NCBI GenBank assembly: GCA_002455915.1
Contig: DKLU01000351.1
Span: forward strand, 1-13,475
Length of the DNA stretch: 13,475 bases
Source of the DNA: Chryseobacterium sp. UBA6632
GTDB lineage: Bacteria; Bacteroidota; Bacteroidia; Flavobacteriales; Weeksellaceae
Direction: 5' to 3'
Part shown: piece after piece, positions 6,663 to 13,475 of the stretch
Position numbering within the stretch: the stretch's first letter is position 1
Layout of the letters: each line of letters opens with the position of its first letter
Notes under the pieces: model-generated
Told to the model about the DNA's origin: nothing
Databases searched by the model: none
The model's input: only the letters and a program-made list of their open reading frames with translations
Translations under genes and position numbers: made by a program

Positions 6663-6670
6663 TATTTTTG
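6663..6670 (+). promoter_or_regulatory. -7 element of valS
   Basis: TATTTTTG matches TAnnTTTG and predicts a start near 6676, about 22 nt before the ATG at 6699. It lies about 43 bp from the divergent DUF1573 -7 element, so the two promoters share a short AT-rich block. The -33 region is T-rich without a clear TTG. Confidence 0.6.
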
Positions 6671-6698
6671 CAAATTGTAAATTAAAGTAATAGAATTT

Positions 6699-9314
6699 AT
6701 GCAGATTTCAGAAAAGTACAATCCACAGGAAACAGAACAAAAGTGGTACAATTACTGGTTGGAAAACAAATACTTCCATTCAGAGCCCAATGACAAGCCG
6801 CCTTACACTGTTGTAATTCCTCCGCCAAACGTTACGGGGATCTTACACATGGGGCATATGCTGAATAATACCATTCAGGATGTTCTGGTCCGTCGTGCAA
6901 GAATGCAGGGCTTTAATGCTTGTTGGGTTCCGGGAACAGATCACGCTTCAATTGCTACTGAAGCGAAAGTTGTTGCTAAACTGAAGTCTGAAGGGGTCAG
7001 TAAGTCTGATATTACCCGCGAAGAATTCTTAAAACACGCTTGGGATTGGACTGATAAATATGGAGGAACCATTCTTGAGCAGTTGAAAAAACTAGGGTGT
7101 TCTTGCGATTGGGACAGAACCCGTTTCACAATGGAACCAAAACTTTCTCAGCAGGTTATCAAATCTTTTGTTGATTTATACAATAAAGGATTAATTTACC
7201 GTGGCTACAGAATGGTGAACTGGGATCCGGAAGCGAAAACCAATATTTCTGATGAAGAAGTAATCTTTAAAGAGCAAAACGGGAAATTATATTTCCTGAA
7301 ATATAAAATTGAAGGTTCTGAAGAGTTCCTTTCGGTGGCTACAACGCGTCCTGAAACGATTTTCGGAGATACTGCGGTTTGTATCAACCCTAATGATGAG
7401 AGATATGCTCATTTGAAAGGTAAAAAAGTAATTGTACCGATCGTTGACAGAGTAATTCCTATCATCGAAGACGAATATGTTGATATTGAATTCGGAACTG
7501 GTGCTTTGAAAATTACTCCTGCTCACGATATCAATGACTACGAAATCGGACAAAAACATAATCTTCAAATGATTGATGCTTTAGACGATGATGGTAATTT
7601 AAATGATTACGGTTTACATTACGCCGGAAAAAACAGATTTGATATAAGAAAGCAAATTGCGAAAGAATTAGAAGAAAAAGATCTTTTGTTGAAAGCAGAA
7701 GATTATGTAAATAAAGTTGGAACTTCGGAAAGAACAGGTGCAGTTATCGAGCCTAAAGTTTCTGTTCAGTGGTTCTTGAAAATGTCTGAATTGGGAAAAC
7801 CAGCTTTGGATGTTGTAATGGATGATGAGGTTAAGTTTTATCCTGAAAAGTTTAAAAATACCTACAAACACTGGATGGAAAACATCCGCGACTGGAATAT
7901 TTCCCGTCAGCTTTGGTGGGGACAACAAATTCCAGCATATTATTATGGTGACGGAGAAAATGATTTCGTAGTTGCCGAGACCATTGGAGAAGCAGTAGAA
8001 CTTGCAAAACAAAAAACTAACAACGATCAACTAACAATTGACAACCTAAAACAAGACGAAGACGCTCTTGATACATGGTTCTCATCATGGTTGTGGCCAA
8101 TGTCAGTTTTCGATGGTATAAACGATCCTGAAAATAAAGACATCAATTATTATTACCCAACTTCTGATTTGGTAACAGGTCCGGATATTATTTTCTTCTG
8201 GGTTGCGAGAATGATCATGGCCGGATTAGAATATAGAAAAGAAGTTCCGTTCAAAAATGTTTATTTCACAGGAATTGTAAGAGATAAGCAGCGAAGAAAG
8301 ATGTCAAAATCTTTAGGAAATTCACCGGATCCTTTGGAACTGATGGATAAATACGGAGCAGATGGAGTTCGTGTAGGAATTTTATTAAGTTCTGCAGCTG
8401 GAAATGACCTTCTTTTTGATGAAGATTTAATGCTTCAGGGAAGAAATTTCATGACGAAAATTTGGAGTGCATTCCGTTTGATTAATATGTGGAATCATGA
8501 GGATAAACCTGCGAACACAACAGAAACTGAAACGATTGAATGGTTTGAAAATAAATTAAATAAAACAATTGCTGAAATCAACGATCAGTTTGAAAAGTTC
8601 AGAATTTCTGATGCTTTACATTTAATTTATAAACTGATTTGGGACGATTTCTGTGGTTCTTATCTTGAAGCTATCAAGCCAAATTATGGTGAAGGAATTT
8701 CAAAAGAAGTTTATAACAAAACGGTTGCTCTTTTCGAAGAATTAATGAAGCAGGTTCATCCATTCTTACCTTTCCAATCTGAAGAAATCTGGCAATTGAT
8801 TGCTGAAAGAAAAGCAGATGAAGCTTTGGTGATTGCTCAACAGAAAAAAGCAGAAGCATTTAGCGAAGATATTATTAAAAACTTCGAAACGGCATCTGAA
8901 ATTATTTCAGGAGTTAGGAATTACCGTCAGACAAAAGGTATTTCGCCAAGAGAAGCTGCTGAAATTTATACCAACGCTTCAGAATTTGCAAACGAATCGG
9001 TTATTAAAAAATTAGCCAACGTTTCAGAAATTCATTTTGGAACAAAAACAGATAAACCAAGCTTTACTTTCTTGGTGGGTGCAACCGAAATTTCAATTCC
9101 TTTAAGTGAAAACTTAGATTTAGGAGAGGAAAAAACAAAAACAGAAGAAGAATTAAAATATTTAAAAGGATTCTTAATTTCTGTTGATAAAAAACTTTCC
9201 AACGAAAAATTTGTTGCCAACGCAAAACCGGAAGTTGTAGAAGTTGAGCGTAAAAAACAAAAAGATGCTCTTGATAAGATTGCGATCTTAGAAGAGAAGC
9301 TGAAAAGTTTATAA
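6699..9314 (+). CDS. valS: Valine--tRNA ligase (ValRS)
   Basis: An 871-residue class Ia aminoacyl-tRNA synthetase that charges tRNA-Val in the cytoplasm. Seen: the N-terminal YNPQETEQKWYNYW; PPPNVTGILHMGH (41-53) carrying the HIGH-type signature; the CP1 editing domain with TTRPETIFGDTAV (215-227), which clears mischarged Thr-tRNA; DTWFSSWLWP and ATP-site elements; KMSKS at 534-538 followed by LGNSPDPLELMDKYGADGVR; the anticodon-binding helical domain (about 600-740); and a C-terminal coiled coil (about 805-871) typical of ValRS. It is full length and the start is unambiguous. One oddity is residues 437-452 (KQKTNNDQLTIDNLKQ), encoded by repeat-like DNA. It has its own promoter and is essential in bacteria. 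Confidence 0.98.
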   Translation: MQISEKYNPQETEQKWYNYWLENKYFHSEPNDKPPYTVVIPPPNVTGILHMGHMLNNTIQDVLVRRARMQGFNACWVPGTDHASIATEAKVVAKLKSEGVSKSDITREEFLKHAWDWTDKYGGTILEQLKKLGCSCDWDRTRFTMEPKLSQQVIKSFVDLYNKGLIYRGYRMVNWDPEAKTNISDEEVIFKEQNGKLYFLKYKIEGSEEFLSVATTRPETIFGDTAVCINPNDERYAHLKGKKVIVPIVDRVIPIIEDEYVDIEFGTGALKITPAHDINDYEIGQKHNLQMIDALDDDGNLNDYGLHYAGKNRFDIRKQIAKELEEKDLLLKAEDYVNKVGTSERTGAVIEPKVSVQWFLKMSELGKPALDVVMDDEVKFYPEKFKNTYKHWMENIRDWNISRQLWWGQQIPAYYYGDGENDFVVAETIGEAVELAKQKTNNDQLTIDNLKQDEDALDTWFSSWLWPMSVFDGINDPENKDINYYYPTSDLVTGPDIIFFWVARMIMAGLEYRKEVPFKNVYFTGIVRDKQRRKMSKSLGNSPDPLELMDKYGADGVRVGILLSSAAGNDLLFDEDLMLQGRNFMTKIWSAFRLINMWNHEDKPANTTETETIEWFENKLNKTIAEINDQFEKFRISDALHLIYKLIWDDFCGSYLEAIKPNYGEGISKEVYNKTVALFEELMKQVHPFLPFQSEEIWQLIAERKADEALVIAQQKKAEAFSEDIIKNFETASEIISGVRNYRQTKGISPREAAEIYTNASEFANESVIKKLANVSEIHFGTKTDKPSFTFLVGATEISIPLSENLDLGEEKTKTEEELKYLKGFLISVDKKLSNEKFVANAKPEVVEVERKKQKDALDKIAILEEKLKSL

Positions 9315-9321
9315 AATTAAA

Positions 9322-9366
9322 GATCGAGGTTAAGGTTGAGTTTTAAGCTCAGCCTTAGTCTTAATC
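9322..9366 (+). repeat. Hexamer-repeat hairpin between valS and DUF4241 gene
   Basis: Bases 9322-9340 fold back on 9348-9366 around a 7-nt loop, with one mismatch and four G-U pairs as RNA. Both arms are built of six-base units (GGTTAA/GGTTGA on one side, CTTAGT/CTTAAT/CTTAGC on the other). It begins 8 nt after the valS stop and ends 16 nt before the next ATG. No T tract follows, so it may protect the valS 3' end or weaken read-through rather than terminate. Confidence 0.65.
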
Positions 9367-9382
9367 TTAGCCTAAAATTAGA

Positions 9383-10018
9383 ATGAAACATATAGAAAAC
9401 ATACAAAAACTATTCTCAAAAAACTTCGTAGAAAGTCCATTATTGGAAAGCTTCGAAGTAGGGAAAATCTATCTTTCCAGTGGGAAGTTGGTAACTTGTG
9501 ATCCTGTTATTACAAGTGATATGCAGCCTTTTTCCACAGAATTTCCTAAAGGAGATTTTTCCGTGTTATTACACAAAGAAAGAGAAAGTAATTGTGTAGC
9601 ATATGCCGAAATTATTTTCAGTAATGCGGAGATTGCAGAATGGAAATTAGCAACCACTGCCGGACAGAATGTAAAGGAACTGGCAGAAGGGGAAGTGTTC
9701 GGGTATCCGGTGGAAAGCGGGATGGGATGCTTTATGGATGTTGATACTCAGAATAGTCTGAATGACTTAGAACAAAAATTATATAAAAGCAAAGGAGTTG
9801 ATTTTATGGGAATTTATGAAGAATTTTTCCATGAACATTTCTTTGATGAAAAAGGAGCGATAGATCAGTATGCATTTTTAAAACCCTCAGAAACGCATCC
9901 TGGAACTATTTTTGCCTTTGAAACAGGATATGGCGAAGGTTTTTATGCAAGTTATATTGCGTATGATAAAAATAATTCACCTATTAAGATTGTAACGGAA
10001 TTTATAGAAATTAGTTAA
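9383..10018 (+). CDS. DUF4241 domain protein
   Basis: A 211-residue soluble protein with no signal peptide or membrane helix. It shows the usual DUF4241 pattern: GKIYLSSGKLVTCDPVI near 28-43, a mid-section PFSTEFPKGDFSVLL, a central EWKLAT (86-91), then GYPVESGMGCFMD (107-119) and a C-terminal AFETGYGEGFYASYIAYD (178-195). The family has no established enzyme activity; members are common as stand-alone genes and in some immunity-protein contexts. No toxin gene is adjacent here, so I do not call it an immunity protein. It starts 68 bp after valS, behind the hexamer-repeat hairpin, and could be read through from valS. Confidence 0.8.
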   Translation: MKHIENIQKLFSKNFVESPLLESFEVGKIYLSSGKLVTCDPVITSDMQPFSTEFPKGDFSVLLHKERESNCVAYAEIIFSNAEIAEWKLATTAGQNVKELAEGEVFGYPVESGMGCFMDVDTQNSLNDLEQKLYKSKGVDFMGIYEEFFHEHFFDEKGAIDQYAFLKPSETHPGTIFAFETGYGEGFYASYIAYDKNNSPIKIVTEFIEIS

Positions 10019-10105
10019 TTAAAGTTAATTCTTTTTAAAACTATATTTCGTTTTTTATATTTATACACAAACACAGAAAAATAATTTAAAACTAATAGTA
10101 AGGAA

Positions 10106-10993
10106 ATGAAATTCTCTTCAGAACAACCCAAAATCATCGTTATAGGCAGTTGCTCTATCGATTTGGTTTTGGAAACCGAAAAATTTCCCTCAGTAAACGA
10201 AACGGTTTTGTCTTACAATTCAGACAGCTATTTTGGTGGAAAAGGAGCCAATCAGGCTGTAGGAGCTGCAAGATTAGGAGCCAGTGTATATTTCATCGGT
10301 TGCGTTGGTATGGATCCTCTGGGACAGCAGATCATGCGAAACATGGTGAGTGAAAACGTAAACGTAGGATTTGTTTATGAAACCGATAAAGAATCTACAG
10401 GAACGGCTTATGTTACCACTTCCGGTGGTGATGCGGCTATTGTTGTAGTACCGGCTGCCAATCAGTATTTAACCAAAGATCATGTAGAAGCAGCGGATAA
10501 ATATTTTCACACAGTAGATTTGGTTTTAGTACAATTGGAGGCGCCGATGGATGTTGTAGAATATGCCGTTAAAAAAACCAAAAGATTTGGCAAAAAAATC
10601 GGACTGTATGCTTCTCCGGGAGCAAAGTTAAGTGAATATGTGCTTGAAAATGTAGATTTTATTATTGCTAAAAGTAGCGAATTGCACATTATTTTCGGTG
10701 AAGAACAAAGAGAAGAGGTTCTTAAAAAATATTTCAACAAAGTTTTCTTGCGTGATGATACCAATGCTACGATTTATTTTGATGGAACAGAAATGAAATA
10801 TTTCCGAAATGATGGTGATAAAACGGTTCACAAGATGGGAATGGGGGATGCCTTTACGTCTGGTTTTGCAGTCGCATTATGTCACCAAAATTCTATTGAA
10901 GAATGTGTGAAATTCGGGAACGAAGTTTCATCTAGAGTTGCTGAGAAAAAAGGTTCTCAAACGGGACTTCCGAGAGTTTCAGATTTCTTTTAA
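10106..10993 (+). CDS. PfkB/ribokinase-family carbohydrate kinase homologue, divergent ATP half
   Basis: A 295-residue cytoplasmic protein of the ribokinase fold. The N-terminal half is typical: VIGSCSIDLVLETEKFP, the sugar-site motif FGGKGANQAVGAARLG (43-58), GCVGMDPLGQ and LVQLEAP. The C-terminal half keeps GMGDAFTSGF (245-254) with the likely catalytic base Asp248. Several usual nucleotide and cation residues differ: NxxE is KSSE (189-192), the TLGxxG strand reads FLRDDTNAT, and DTTGAGD reads HKMGMGD. It may therefore be a ribokinase with altered cofactor use, another sugar or nucleoside kinase, or a weak enzyme. The ATG at 10106 follows AAGGAA, a fair ribosome site. It has its own terminator at 11043-11075. 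The family call is firm, the substrate is not. Confidence 0.88.
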   Translation: MKFSSEQPKIIVIGSCSIDLVLETEKFPSVNETVLSYNSDSYFGGKGANQAVGAARLGASVYFIGCVGMDPLGQQIMRNMVSENVNVGFVYETDKESTGTAYVTTSGGDAAIVVVPAANQYLTKDHVEAADKYFHTVDLVLVQLEAPMDVVEYAVKKTKRFGKKIGLYASPGAKLSEYVLENVDFIIAKSSELHIIFGEEQREEVLKKYFNKVFLRDDTNATIYFDGTEMKYFRNDGDKTVHKMGMGDAFTSGFAVALCHQNSIEECVKFGNEVSSRVAEKKGSQTGLPRVSDFF

Positions 10994-11042
10994 GCTATTT
11001 GCTACATATCGAAAGTTGTAAACTTAATATAAAATACAAAGT

Positions 11043-11075
11043 AAAATTTCCACTTTTATAGTGGATTTTTTCTTT
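11043..11075 (+). terminator. Intrinsic terminator after PfkB-family gene
   Basis: AAAATTTCCACT (11043-11054) pairs with AGTGGATTTTTT (11060-11071), a 6-bp core TCCACT/AGTGGA plus an outer A-T stretch with two mismatches, followed by a T-rich tail. It lies 50 nt after the kinase stop and runs almost into the next ATG at 11083. Confidence 0.75.
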
Positions 11076-11082
11076 TTATAAT

Positions 11083-11928
11083 ATGGAAAAACTAATTCTT
11101 TCTAATGAAGATCAGATTTTACTTACGGCACACATTTTTAGGCCTGAAAAAAGCAATCAGAAAATTTTGCTGATTAATTCGGCAACGGGTGTGAAGCAAC
11201 AAATTTATTTTTCTTTTGCTCAATATTTTGCCGATCAAGGATTTACTGTTCTTACTTATGATTACCGCGGAATTGGGCTTTCAAAGCCAAAAAATATGAA
11301 GGGTTTTAAGGCTTCGATGCGAATTTGGGGCTCGAAAGATTATAAAGCTTTAACAGATTATATCAAGATTCATTTTAATGAGTATCAAAAATATTGTGTA
11401 GGTCATTCTGTGGGCGCACTGATTTTAGGAATGAATAAAGATTCTGAGATATTTGATGAATTCTTTTTTGTCGGAACTCAAAATGCGTTTGTCGGAAATT
11501 TAAAATTCAGAACAAAAATTGAAGCCTATCTCGGTTTCGGAATTGCCCAACCTTTAACTACCGCATTGCTAGGTTATTTCCCCGGAAATTGGTTTGGGCT
11601 TGGAGAAAGTCTCCCGAAAAATTGCGCATATGACTGGAGAACCTTAATTTTAAACAAGAAATCAACCAACAGTCTGTTGGAGAAAATTGATGATTATTCT
11701 AAAAATTTAACGCAGAAAGTATTCGTCATTCGGGCTGAAGATGATGTTTGGTTAACGGAAAAAGGAGTGAAAAGTTTGTTGAATGATACTTATCCTAATC
11801 TTAAACCTACTTATCGATTGATCAAAACTTCGGAATCTGAGAAAGGTGAAATCGGACATGTGAATTTTTTTAGAAGTTATAATAAAAAGCTTTGGAGTAT
11901 TATTTTAAATGAATTGAAAGATCAATGA
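11083..11928 (+). CDS. Alpha/beta-fold hydrolase
   Basis: A 281-residue cytoplasmic hydrolase, probably a serine esterase- or lipase-like enzyme. Seen: an oxyanion-side strand KILLINSATGV (27-37), YDYRGIGLSKP, the nucleophile elbow GHSVG (107-111) with Ser109, a lid-like insertion (about 137-200), an acid candidate in RAEDDVW (Asp220 or Asp221) and the catalytic His in GEIGHVNFF (His259). The triad order Ser-Asp-His is intact. The pattern resembles the COG4757 group of predicted hydrolases; substrate unknown. The stop overlaps the start of the HD-domain gene by 4 nt (ATGA), so the two are translationally coupled. The start at 11083 lies only about 10 nt after a terminator, and no consensus promoter is visible between them. 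Confidence 0.88.
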   Translation: MEKLILSNEDQILLTAHIFRPEKSNQKILLINSATGVKQQIYFSFAQYFADQGFTVLTYDYRGIGLSKPKNMKGFKASMRIWGSKDYKALTDYIKIHFNEYQKYCVGHSVGALILGMNKDSEIFDEFFFVGTQNAFVGNLKFRTKIEAYLGFGIAQPLTTALLGYFPGNWFGLGESLPKNCAYDWRTLILNKKSTNSLLEKIDDYSKNLTQKVFVIRAEDDVWLTEKGVKSLLNDTYPNLKPTYRLIKTSESEKGEIGHVNFFRSYNKKLWSIILNELKDQ

Positions 11929-12569
11929 AAAGTATAATTGAAAACACGGTAAATTTTGTAAAAGAGAAGTTGGAAGGTGCAGAAGCAGGACACGATTGGT
12001 TTCACATTGAAAGAGTTTGGAAATTGTCGAAAAAAATTGCGGCAACGGAAAAATGCAACGAAGAGGTTGTAGAATTGGCAGCTTTGCTTCATGATATTGC
12101 CGATCCGAAATTTCACAATGGTGATGAAACGATTGCATTAACGGTTTCTAGAGAGTTTTTAGAAGGTCAGAATGCACCGGAAAATGTTATCGAGCAGGTT
12201 TTGTATGTTATCAAAAATATTTCGTTTAAAAATAGAGGAGAAGCGCCTGTGAATCCGCCGATTGAACTTCAAATTGTTCAGGATGCCGATCGAATTGATG
12301 CCATTGGTGCGATTGGAATTGCAAGAACTTTCAATTTTGGAGGTTTTAAAAATAATCTGATGTATGATCCTTTTATCGAGCCCAAACTGAATATGTCTAA
12401 AGAAGAATACAAAAAATCAAACGGAACAACAATTAATCATTTCTATGAAAAACTGTTGCTGCTAAAAGATTTGATGAATACTGAGGAAGGAAAAAAATTA
12501 GCCGAAGAAAGACATCAATATATGCTGAATTTCCTCGACCAGTTTTATAAAGAATGGAATGTGGACTAA
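11925..12569 (+). CDS. HD-domain metal-dependent phosphohydrolase (YpgQ/YedJ-like)
   Basis: A 214-residue cytoplasmic protein with the complete H...HD...D metal site: His27 in HDWFHIERVW, His56-Asp57 in AALLHDIADPKF, and the downstream VQDADRIDAIGAIG (118-131) with Asp122 the likely fourth ligand. The DADRIDAIGAIG pattern is that of the YpgQ/YedJ subgroup; YpgQ of Bacillus is described as a Mn-dependent nucleoside triphosphate pyrophosphohydrolase, which makes nucleotide hydrolysis the best guess here. It is not a RelA/SpoT-type protein (no synthetase domain, too short). The ATG overlaps the stop of the alpha/beta hydrolase gene, so expression of the pair is linked. The C-terminus is helical and charged. 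Confidence 0.9.
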   Translation: MKSIIENTVNFVKEKLEGAEAGHDWFHIERVWKLSKKIAATEKCNEEVVELAALLHDIADPKFHNGDETIALTVSREFLEGQNAPENVIEQVLYVIKNISFKNRGEAPVNPPIELQIVQDADRIDAIGAIGIARTFNFGGFKNNLMYDPFIEPKLNMSKEEYKKSNGTTINHFYEKLLLLKDLMNTEEGKKLAEERHQYMLNFLDQFYKEWNVD

Positions 12570-12589
12570 TCTGGCATTCCCGAAATCTG

Positions 12590-12597
12590 TATCTTTG
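12590..12597 (+). promoter_or_regulatory. -7 element for the membrane-protein gene
   Basis: TATCTTTG is identical to the rnpB -7 element and matches TAnnTTTG. It ends 6 nt before the ATG at 12604, so transcription would start at or next to the start codon. A -33 TTG is not obvious at the usual spacing. Confidence 0.55.
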
Positions 12598-12603
12598 TAA
12601 AAT

Positions 12604-13197
12604 ATGACATTCATTATTTTCATCATATTTTGGGCATCTGTCCTTTCCTTGATTTTATCAAAAGTAAAATCAGGAAATGCGGCAAAATGGGCAAAATTAT
12701 TTCGCGTATTGACGTTGGTTTTTGCAATTTCTGTGTTTACTTATTGGTTTATTAAGAAAAGCGCGGTAGGAATTGTGAAAAATTCGGTGGCCTTGCAGGT
12801 CGTTAATAAACTTCCACAGCCATTAGATTTTTACGTAATCAATCAAAGTGATGTAGATAATAATGGAATTTTAGATACTAAGCACATCGGAAAAATTCGT
12901 CCGGAATATTACAGAATAGAATATTTAAAAATGGATAAATCTGATGAATATTGGATTGTGGGATATTTAGGAAAGAAAAATCTGGTGTACTTTTCTCAGC
13001 ATTCGGTTCCGAATAAAAATATTGATCAGATTATTGAGGTTCAGAATTATATCAATCAGAGTATAAGGCTTTCAGATAAGGCTAAAAAACAGATTGAAGC
13101 CTATAATTATGAGAATATTAAAGAAGGAATTTGGGTTTCGCTGGATTTTCTTTTGCTGTTCTTAAATTTAGTTTTACTGATAAGAACAAAGAAATAA
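12604..13197 (+). CDS. Predicted membrane protein, function unknown
   Basis: A 197-residue protein of no recognised family. Hydrophobic helices lie at about 1-20 and 34-51, a charged soluble domain follows at about 60-172 (with VVNKLPQPLDFYVIN, HIGKIRPEYYRIEYL and DEYWIVGYLGKKNLVYFS, mostly beta-like), and a third helix spans about 176-194 before a short basic RTKK end. The first helix has no signal-peptidase site and looks like an anchor. The soluble domain carries no Cys and no visible catalytic motif. It begins 34 bp after the HD-domain gene but has its own TATCTTTG element, so it may be read alone or with the pair upstream. The end is convergent with the partial gene at the window edge. 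Confidence 0.75.
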   Translation: MTFIIFIIFWASVLSLILSKVKSGNAAKWAKLFRVLTLVFAISVFTYWFIKKSAVGIVKNSVALQVVNKLPQPLDFYVINQSDVDNNGILDTKHIGKIRPEYYRIEYLKMDKSDEYWIVGYLGKKNLVYFSQHSVPNKNIDQIIEVQNYINQSIRLSDKAKKQIEAYNYENIKEGIWVSLDFLLLFLNLVLLIRTKK

Positions 13198-13249
13198 ATT
13201 GCTAAGTTGAGATTGGAATAAGTGGAAGTAGGGATTTTGTGTTTTAATG

Positions 13250-13299
13250 AATAATGTTTCAGTTTTGTTAAGGATAGTCTAAAATCAACATTATTTTTT
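13250..13299 (+). terminator. Possible terminator of membrane-protein gene, long loop
   Basis: AATAATGTT (13250-13258) is complementary to AACATTATT (13287-13295) and the 3' arm runs into six T (13294-13299). The 28-nt loop is long for an intrinsic terminator, and the structure overlaps the 3' end of the convergent partial gene. Confidence 0.3.
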
Positions 13300-13474
13300 C
13301 TTTACACGATTCCGGACATTTTTTTATCAGTTTATCCTTATTATGTTTGCTTATCTGTTTTGGCTTCAGCCATTCTGTAACATCGCAGCTTAGGCTGTTG
13401 TAATCAAAAACTCGCTTGATGCTATTGTCTTCATAAAAAATATAAGTGTCACCAAGCCAACTGTCGGAAATGCT
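13268..13474 (-). CDS. C-terminal end of an unrecognised protein, cut by window edge
   Basis: The minus strand is open from base 13474 to a TAA at 13270-13268, giving 68 residues with no start in the window. The sequence begins SISDSWLGDTYIFYEDNSIK and ends in a Lys-rich stretch, then KKCPESCKEK and IMLILDYP. Codon use and the mix of residues look coding, and the stretch WLGDTYIFYEDNSIKRVFDY reads like a beta-rich domain. Three Cys are present (one in LSCDV, two as CPESC). I do not recognise the family. It is convergent with the membrane-protein gene, 70 bp between stops. Frame choice is supported by the other two minus-strand frames having early stops. Confidence 0.6.
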   Translation of the reverse strand, partial: SISDSWLGDTYIFYEDNSIKRVFDYNSLSCDVTEWLKPKQISKHNKDKLIKKCPESCKEKIMLILDYP

Positions 13475-13475
13475 A

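Noticed and set aside
7287..8030. Several 60-120-codon minus-strand open frames inside valS
   Set aside because: They are antisense shadows of a highly conserved coding gene and have no coding-like composition.
10010..10040. TTAATTAAAGTTAATT followed by T-rich sequence after the DUF4241 gene
   Set aside because: The arms are only A-T pairs in a self-palindromic stretch; too weak to call a terminator.
11925..12569. HD-domain protein as a RelA/SpoT-type (p)ppGpp hydrolase
   Set aside because: The DADRIDAIGAIG pattern and length fit YpgQ/YedJ-like proteins, and no synthetase or regulatory domain is present.

Overview
The window looks like ordinary chromosome of a flavobacterium of the Weeksellaceae/Chryseobacterium type. 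The evidence is the AT-rich composition, Bacteroidota-style -7 elements (TAnnTTTG: TATCTTTG before the RNase P RNA and before the last complete gene, TATTTTTG before valS), weak Shine-Dalgarno sequences, and proteins of typical Bacteroidota families (DUF1573 with an SCGCTTP motif, a class-III-like PPK2, an ECF sigma factor paired with a small membrane protein). The genus is inferred from how the proteins look, not from a search.

Layout, left to right. (1) 2-745, +: the C-terminal part of rpoN (sigma-54), with a strong terminator. (2) 872-4396, all on the minus strand. In transcription order: an XRE-type regulator with a coiled-coil tail, an intergenic 18-bp perfect inverted repeat, an ECF sigma factor overlapping a four-helix membrane protein (probable regulator/effector pair), then an acyl-CoA synthetase 58 bp downstream that may share the transcript. 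(3) 4397-4669: a very AT-rich gap without a gene, with four copies of an ACGTTTAAA-like motif that may be operators of the XRE gene. (4) 4682-5005, +: RNase P RNA (rnpB) with promoter, closing P1 helix and terminator. (5) 5075-6570, minus: a PPK2-family polyphosphate:nucleotide phosphotransferase and a secreted DUF1573 protein with a Lys/Ala-rich tail. (6) 6699-10018, +: valS, divergent from DUF1573, then a long hairpin made of hexamer-like repeats, then a DUF4241 protein. (7) 10106-13197, +: a divergent PfkB/ribokinase-family protein, a terminator, an alpha/beta hydrolase that overlaps an HD-domain phosphohydrolase by 4 nt, and a membrane protein with its own promoter. (8) 13268-13474, minus: the C-terminal end of an unrecognised protein cut by the window edge.

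How the genes fit together: most are housekeeping (sigma-54, RNase P, ValRS, polyphosphate/nucleotide metabolism), each with its own terminator or promoter. The regulatory block is XRE / ECF sigma / membrane protein / acyl-CoA ligase. The hydrolase-HD pair is the clearest translationally coupled unit. I see no phage, insertion sequence with a transposase, CRISPR array or defence system, and no convincing new multi-gene system. The items most worth a second look are the 18-bp inverted repeat, the AT-rich putative operator array beside the XRE gene, the repeat-like segments (one inside valS), and the kinase-family protein whose nucleotide-binding half has lost several usual motif residues.
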